Assembly: GCA_022601215.1 (NCBI GenBank)
Contig: JAHZIZ010000052.1
Span: 1-10,427, forward strand
Direction of reading: 5' to 3'
DNA from: Bacteroidota bacterium
Lineage (GTDB): Bacteria; Bacteroidota; Bacteroidia; Flavobacteriales; Flavobacteriaceae
DNA length: 10,427 nucleotides
A model generated the notes under the pieces. It made no database searches. It had not been told where the DNA came from and saw only the letters and a program-made list of their open reading frames with translations. This document shows, in pieces, positions 7,872 through 10,427 of the stretch (positions within the stretch are counted from its first letter, which is position 1; every line of letters begins with the position of its first letter). The position numbers were made by a program, and so were the translations under genes.

Positions 7872-9554
7872 TTAAACTAAAATTTGTTTTAACATCTTTT
7901 CGGTAATCACATAGGTTGGTTTCACACCGGTGGCACCCAATCCGCCAGAAGCCAAAGTACTTCCTGTTTCTAATGGGTTATCACTGGCATAATACGCATA
8001 CCTAACTTTCACTTTAGGGTTAATACTCCCACGAATTTTTGAGGCCGACTGTATGGCTTTTTGATAATGGGCCCCTTCCATTTCAAGACCAATTACATTC
8101 CATGTGGACTCATGAAAAAAGCGTAATATATCTCTATTCTGAAGGGATGTACCCAACACAGTAATCATCGCTCCAGTGCAAACATCCAATCCTTCCTCTG
8201 TAAAATCACTCTTTTTTAAGCGATTTTTGAAGGGATAGTTATCTGCAGTGCCCTCAAATATATGAGAGGAAGGAATCATTATATCTCCCTTTCCTCCTTC
8301 AAGAATTCCAGCTTTACCCATTATAGAGACCGAATCTACGGTTAGAAAATGTTGTTGTTCTCCAATTTGAAAAGGCTTGAGTAACTCATCCATCGTTTCA
8401 TAGGCTTGTTCTCCAAAGGCATAATCCATTACGATAAGGAGTGGTTTTTCCGTTGCATCCAGACCCGCCTCAGATTGATAAATATTCTCCGGTAGTCGTG
8501 CTGTATCAAAGATTTGAACGTCTATATTAGTTCCGCTTTCATCTTTGAGATATATCATCCCATATTGAGATGCCTTTTTACTCACTTTATCTCTCAACTT
8601 TCCACTTCCAGATTGGCTTAACAATTCATACAACTCTAAGGAAGTGTGTTCCTTCTTTTCGGTTACCAAGGCAGTTTCTGCAAATAGGGTATTCATTACG
8701 CTATGCATATTAGCACTAATAATGTGTATAGGCCGCTCTAGTAGTCCTTTGTCATGCAAAGCATTCTTTATCCGTTGCGCCCAACGTTCCCCATGGATAT
8801 GATGTCCCAATCGCTCTCTAAGCACTGGGCTAAAAGTAATAAGACGTTTCTGATCGTTTAGGTATTCTTTTATGGCTCCTTTTCCTAGGTAATAAATGAT
8901 TTTTAAAAACCTATTTGGGTCTTCCTTACAAGAAAACTGAGGATATACTTCGTTTACTTCTTCAAAGGTTCTACCCAAAAAACTAGCGGTATGAGTCAAT
9001 GCGATTTCCTTCTGCTTTTGCGTTAGTTTTCCTTTGTTAAGTACAGCTTTTTCAAGCTTTTCCCAATCTCTAATAAGGTCACCTTCGTCATTAATCAGAA
9101 CTTGTTTCATGATTTTATGAGACTCGATATAGAGAAAGGTAAGGTGGGTGAGTATATCATAAATTTCACTTCGGCCCCGCGTTACCTCAATATTCATCTG
9201 TTCCTCATCGATGCGATAGCAATGCCGTCTTCTTTTTAGAGGTATTATGGGCTCAAAATGGGAGTTTTTATACCCCTCGTCACTTGTTAAATTAATATAA
9301 GTACACTCTTCAATGCCATATGGTAATCTATCTATAACGTATATTAATCCCTGTAACTCCAGTTTTTCTTCTGAAATGGACCCGTAAATTTCAGGACGTA
9401 AGGTTAATAAAGCCTCTCTGAGAGTTTCTCCACTTACTCCCATGGGTTTGTAAAATCCTCGATTAAAAAGGTGACGCATGGTGATGTACATGCGCTCTAT
9501 TGCTCCAGAGCTTTCTTGAGCTCTTGTTCTATTGTGTATGTGAAATTGACTCAT
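7872..9554 (-). CDS. Conserved protein of unknown function with a nucleoside phosphorylase/AMP nucleosidase-like C-terminal half
   Basis: A 560-residue soluble-looking protein with no signal peptide and no membrane segments. I think it belongs to a Bacteroidota family listed as DUF6909, but that name is from memory. The N-terminal half (1 to about 265) is mostly helical and charged, and I recognise no domain. The second half (about 273-560) resembles, by eye, bacterial AMP nucleosidase and related phosphorylases in order and spacing: MGKAGILEGGKGDIMIP (412-428) like the GKCGG...GD.ILP segment, IFEGTADNYPF (432-442) like an RGEGTSNDYFP segment, IGLEMEGAH (488-496) like the (D/E)ME(S/G/T)A ribose-binding motif, and YASDNPL (522-528) like the SD.P catalytic loop. 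The usual glycine-rich GMGSP loop seems replaced by FGEQAYE (380-386). The start is the ATG at 9554, 24 nt after the GH3-type gene. The domain call is an inference, and the true substrate is unknown. Confidence 0.75.
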   Translation of the reverse strand: MSQFHIHNRTRAQESSGAIERMYITMRHLFNRGFYKPMGVSGETLREALLTLRPEIYGSISEEKLELQGLIYVIDRLPYGIEECTYINLTSDEGYKNSHFEPIIPLKRRRHCYRIDEEQMNIEVTRGRSEIYDILTHLTFLYIESHKIMKQVLINDEGDLIRDWEKLEKAVLNKGKLTQKQKEIALTHTASFLGRTFEEVNEVYPQFSCKEDPNRFLKIIYYLGKGAIKEYLNDQKRLITFSPVLRERLGHHIHGERWAQRIKNALHDKGLLERPIHIISANMHSVMNTLFAETALVTEKKEHTSLELYELLSQSGSGKLRDKVSKKASQYGMIYLKDESGTNIDVQIFDTARLPENIYQSEAGLDATEKPLLIVMDYAFGEQAYETMDELLKPFQIGEQQHFLTVDSVSIMGKAGILEGGKGDIMIPSSHIFEGTADNYPFKNRLKKSDFTEEGLDVCTGAMITVLGTSLQNRDILRFFHESTWNVIGLEMEGAHYQKAIQSASKIRGSINPKVKVRYAYYASDNPLETGSTLASGGLGATGVKPTYVITEKMLKQILV

Positions 9555-9562
9555 ATAAAGTA

Positions 9563-9570
9563 CAAAGATA
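9563..9570 (-). promoter_or_regulatory. Candidate Bacteroidota -7 promoter element (TAnnTTTG)
   Basis: On the minus strand the sequence TATCTTTG matches the Bacteroidota -7 consensus TAnnTTTG exactly. A TTTA about 18 nt further upstream is a three-of-four match to the -33 TTTG box. It lies in the short gap after the GH3-type gene, only 8 nt before the ATG at 9554, so a transcript from it would have almost no leader. An 8-mer with four fixed bases beyond TA is easily found by chance in AT-rich DNA, so this is a weak call. Confidence 0.3.
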
Positions 9571-9578
9571 ACACTATT

Positions 9579-10427
9579 TTATCCTTGTAAATTTAAGAGC
9601 TGGTCCGCAATTTTTCTATCGTTAGACAATCTTGGGGTTTTATTCTGTCCTCCCAGTTTTCCTTGAGATTTCATATAGGCATTAAAGCTTCCTTTTTTTA
9701 GCGCACTTATCTTTAATTTCTGAAGGACCTTTCCTTCAACTAAGTCAAAGTAATAGCTGTTTTGACGCTGCATGGTTGCATCTATATAGTCACTAACCTC
9801 CTTCATGTTTTCTGGCATTTCAGTAAATTCAACCAACCATTCATGATACGGAAGCCCCTTCGAAACTTGAGTCTGCGGAGCTACCGTGAATTCATTAATT
9901 GAAAAACCGAACCGTTCCATCGCTGCTTCCATAGCCTGCTCCACTTCCTTACCAATTACGTGCTCTCCAAAAGCAGAAACAAAATGCTTAATGCGTCCTG
10001 TTACCACGATTTTATAGGGTAATAAAGAAGTAAACATCACAGTATCACCAATGTTATAGCCCCAAAGCCCAGCATTAGTTGATATAATGAGCACATAGTT
10101 CACCCCCAACTTCACATTAGCGAGTGTAAGACGAGCGGGGTTTTCGTCAAAAAAAGTATCTGCTTCAATAAATTCGTAAAAAATACCTGAATCGAGCAAT
10201 AGTAATAGCCCTTTGTCCTTTTGCTTATTCTGAAAAGCAAAAAACCCTTCGGAAGCTGGAAACAACTCAATGCTATCCACTTTTCTCCCTATTAAAGATT
10301 CAAATTTATTGCGGTAGGGCTCAAAATTAACCCCACCATAAATAAAGAGATTAAAATTAGCAAACAGGTCCCCTATTTTTTTATTGGTTGCCATATGTAA
10401 TCGCTCAAAATACATCTGAACCCAAGA
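9579..10427 (-). CDS. GH3-family acyl-adenylate-forming protein, C-terminal part (5' end beyond window)
   Basis: The frame is open to the right edge; it reads SWVQMYFERLHM across the edge, so the Met at 10415 is internal and not the start. About 282 residues are seen of a family usually near 500. The part present resembles the C-terminal portion of GH3 auxin-responsive-type proteins: NLFIYGGVNFEPYR, the second adenylate-binding motif as FPASEGFFAF (the plant YASSE equivalent), WGYNIGDTVMF (the plant YRVGD equivalent), and VVTGRIKHFVSAFGEHV leading into the C-terminal subdomain. GH3 enzymes in plants adenylate carboxylic acids and join them to amino acids; the substrate of the bacterial members is not known to me. 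The first nucleotide-binding motif (SSGTS type) would lie outside the window. The stop is 24 nt before the next gene. Confidence 0.88.
   Translation of the reverse strand, partial: SWVQMYFERLHMATNKKIGDLFANFNLFIYGGVNFEPYRNKFESLIGRKVDSIELFPASEGFFAFQNKQKDKGLLLLLDSGIFYEFIEADTFFDENPARLTLANVKLGVNYVLIISTNAGLWGYNIGDTVMFTSLLPYKIVVTGRIKHFVSAFGEHVIGKEVEQAMEAAMERFGFSINEFTVAPQTQVSKGLPYHEWLVEFTEMPENMKEVSDYIDATMQRQNSYYFDLVEGKVLQKLKISALKKGSFNAYMKSQGKLGGQNKTPRLSNDRKIADQLLNLQG

Noticed and set aside
10413..10415. ATG at 10415 as the start of the GH3-type gene
   Set aside because: The frame remains open with family-like residues (SWVQ) to the window edge and the first nucleotide-binding motif is missing, so this Met is internal.

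Overview
The window is AT-rich and every gene I can support lies on the minus strand, so transcription runs from the right edge to the left edge. The proteins look like those of the Bacteroidota, most likely a marine-type member of Flavobacteriia/Flavobacteriaceae. The reasons are a bacterial GH3-family protein next to a protein type I associate with flavobacteria, A/T-rich leaders with no convincing Shine-Dalgarno sequences, and one match to the Bacteroidota -7 promoter consensus TAnnTTTG. The genus cannot be settled from the sequence alone.

Right part (about 7872-10427): the C-terminal part of a GH3-type acyl-adenylate-forming enzyme runs in from beyond the right edge. It is followed by a 560-residue protein with no assigned function. 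By eye, the C-terminal half of this protein resembles the nucleoside phosphorylase / AMP nucleosidase fold. These two genes are not standard polysaccharide genes.

Middle part (4575-7857): a tightly packed rfbB-rfbA-rfbC-rfbD set, with gaps of 2-3 nt or a 4-nt ATGA overlap. It encodes the three steps from dTDP-glucose to dTDP-L-rhamnose plus the thymidylyltransferase that makes dTDP-glucose.

Left part (1-4568): a two-membrane-segment Wzz-like protein, a UDP-GlcNAc 2-epimerase (wecB, makes UDP-ManNAc), a Wzx-type flippase, and a Wzy-type polymerase cut by the left edge. Together with the rhamnose genes this is the start of a Wzx/Wzy-dependent surface polysaccharide (O-antigen or capsule) locus: two sugar-nucleotide routes, export, polymerisation and perhaps length control. 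No glycosyltransferase is present in the window; those and any UDP-ManNAc dehydrogenase would be expected further left.

All gaps between genes are under 50 nt, so there is no long empty stretch. No RNA genes, mobile elements, CRISPR arrays or convincing factor-independent terminators were seen. The least ordinary object is the 560-residue protein at 7872-9554. Other points of note are two genes that appear to start at TTG (rfbB and wzx), a start of wecB that should be placed 24 codons inside the longest open frame, and a small perfect hairpin between wecB and wzx.
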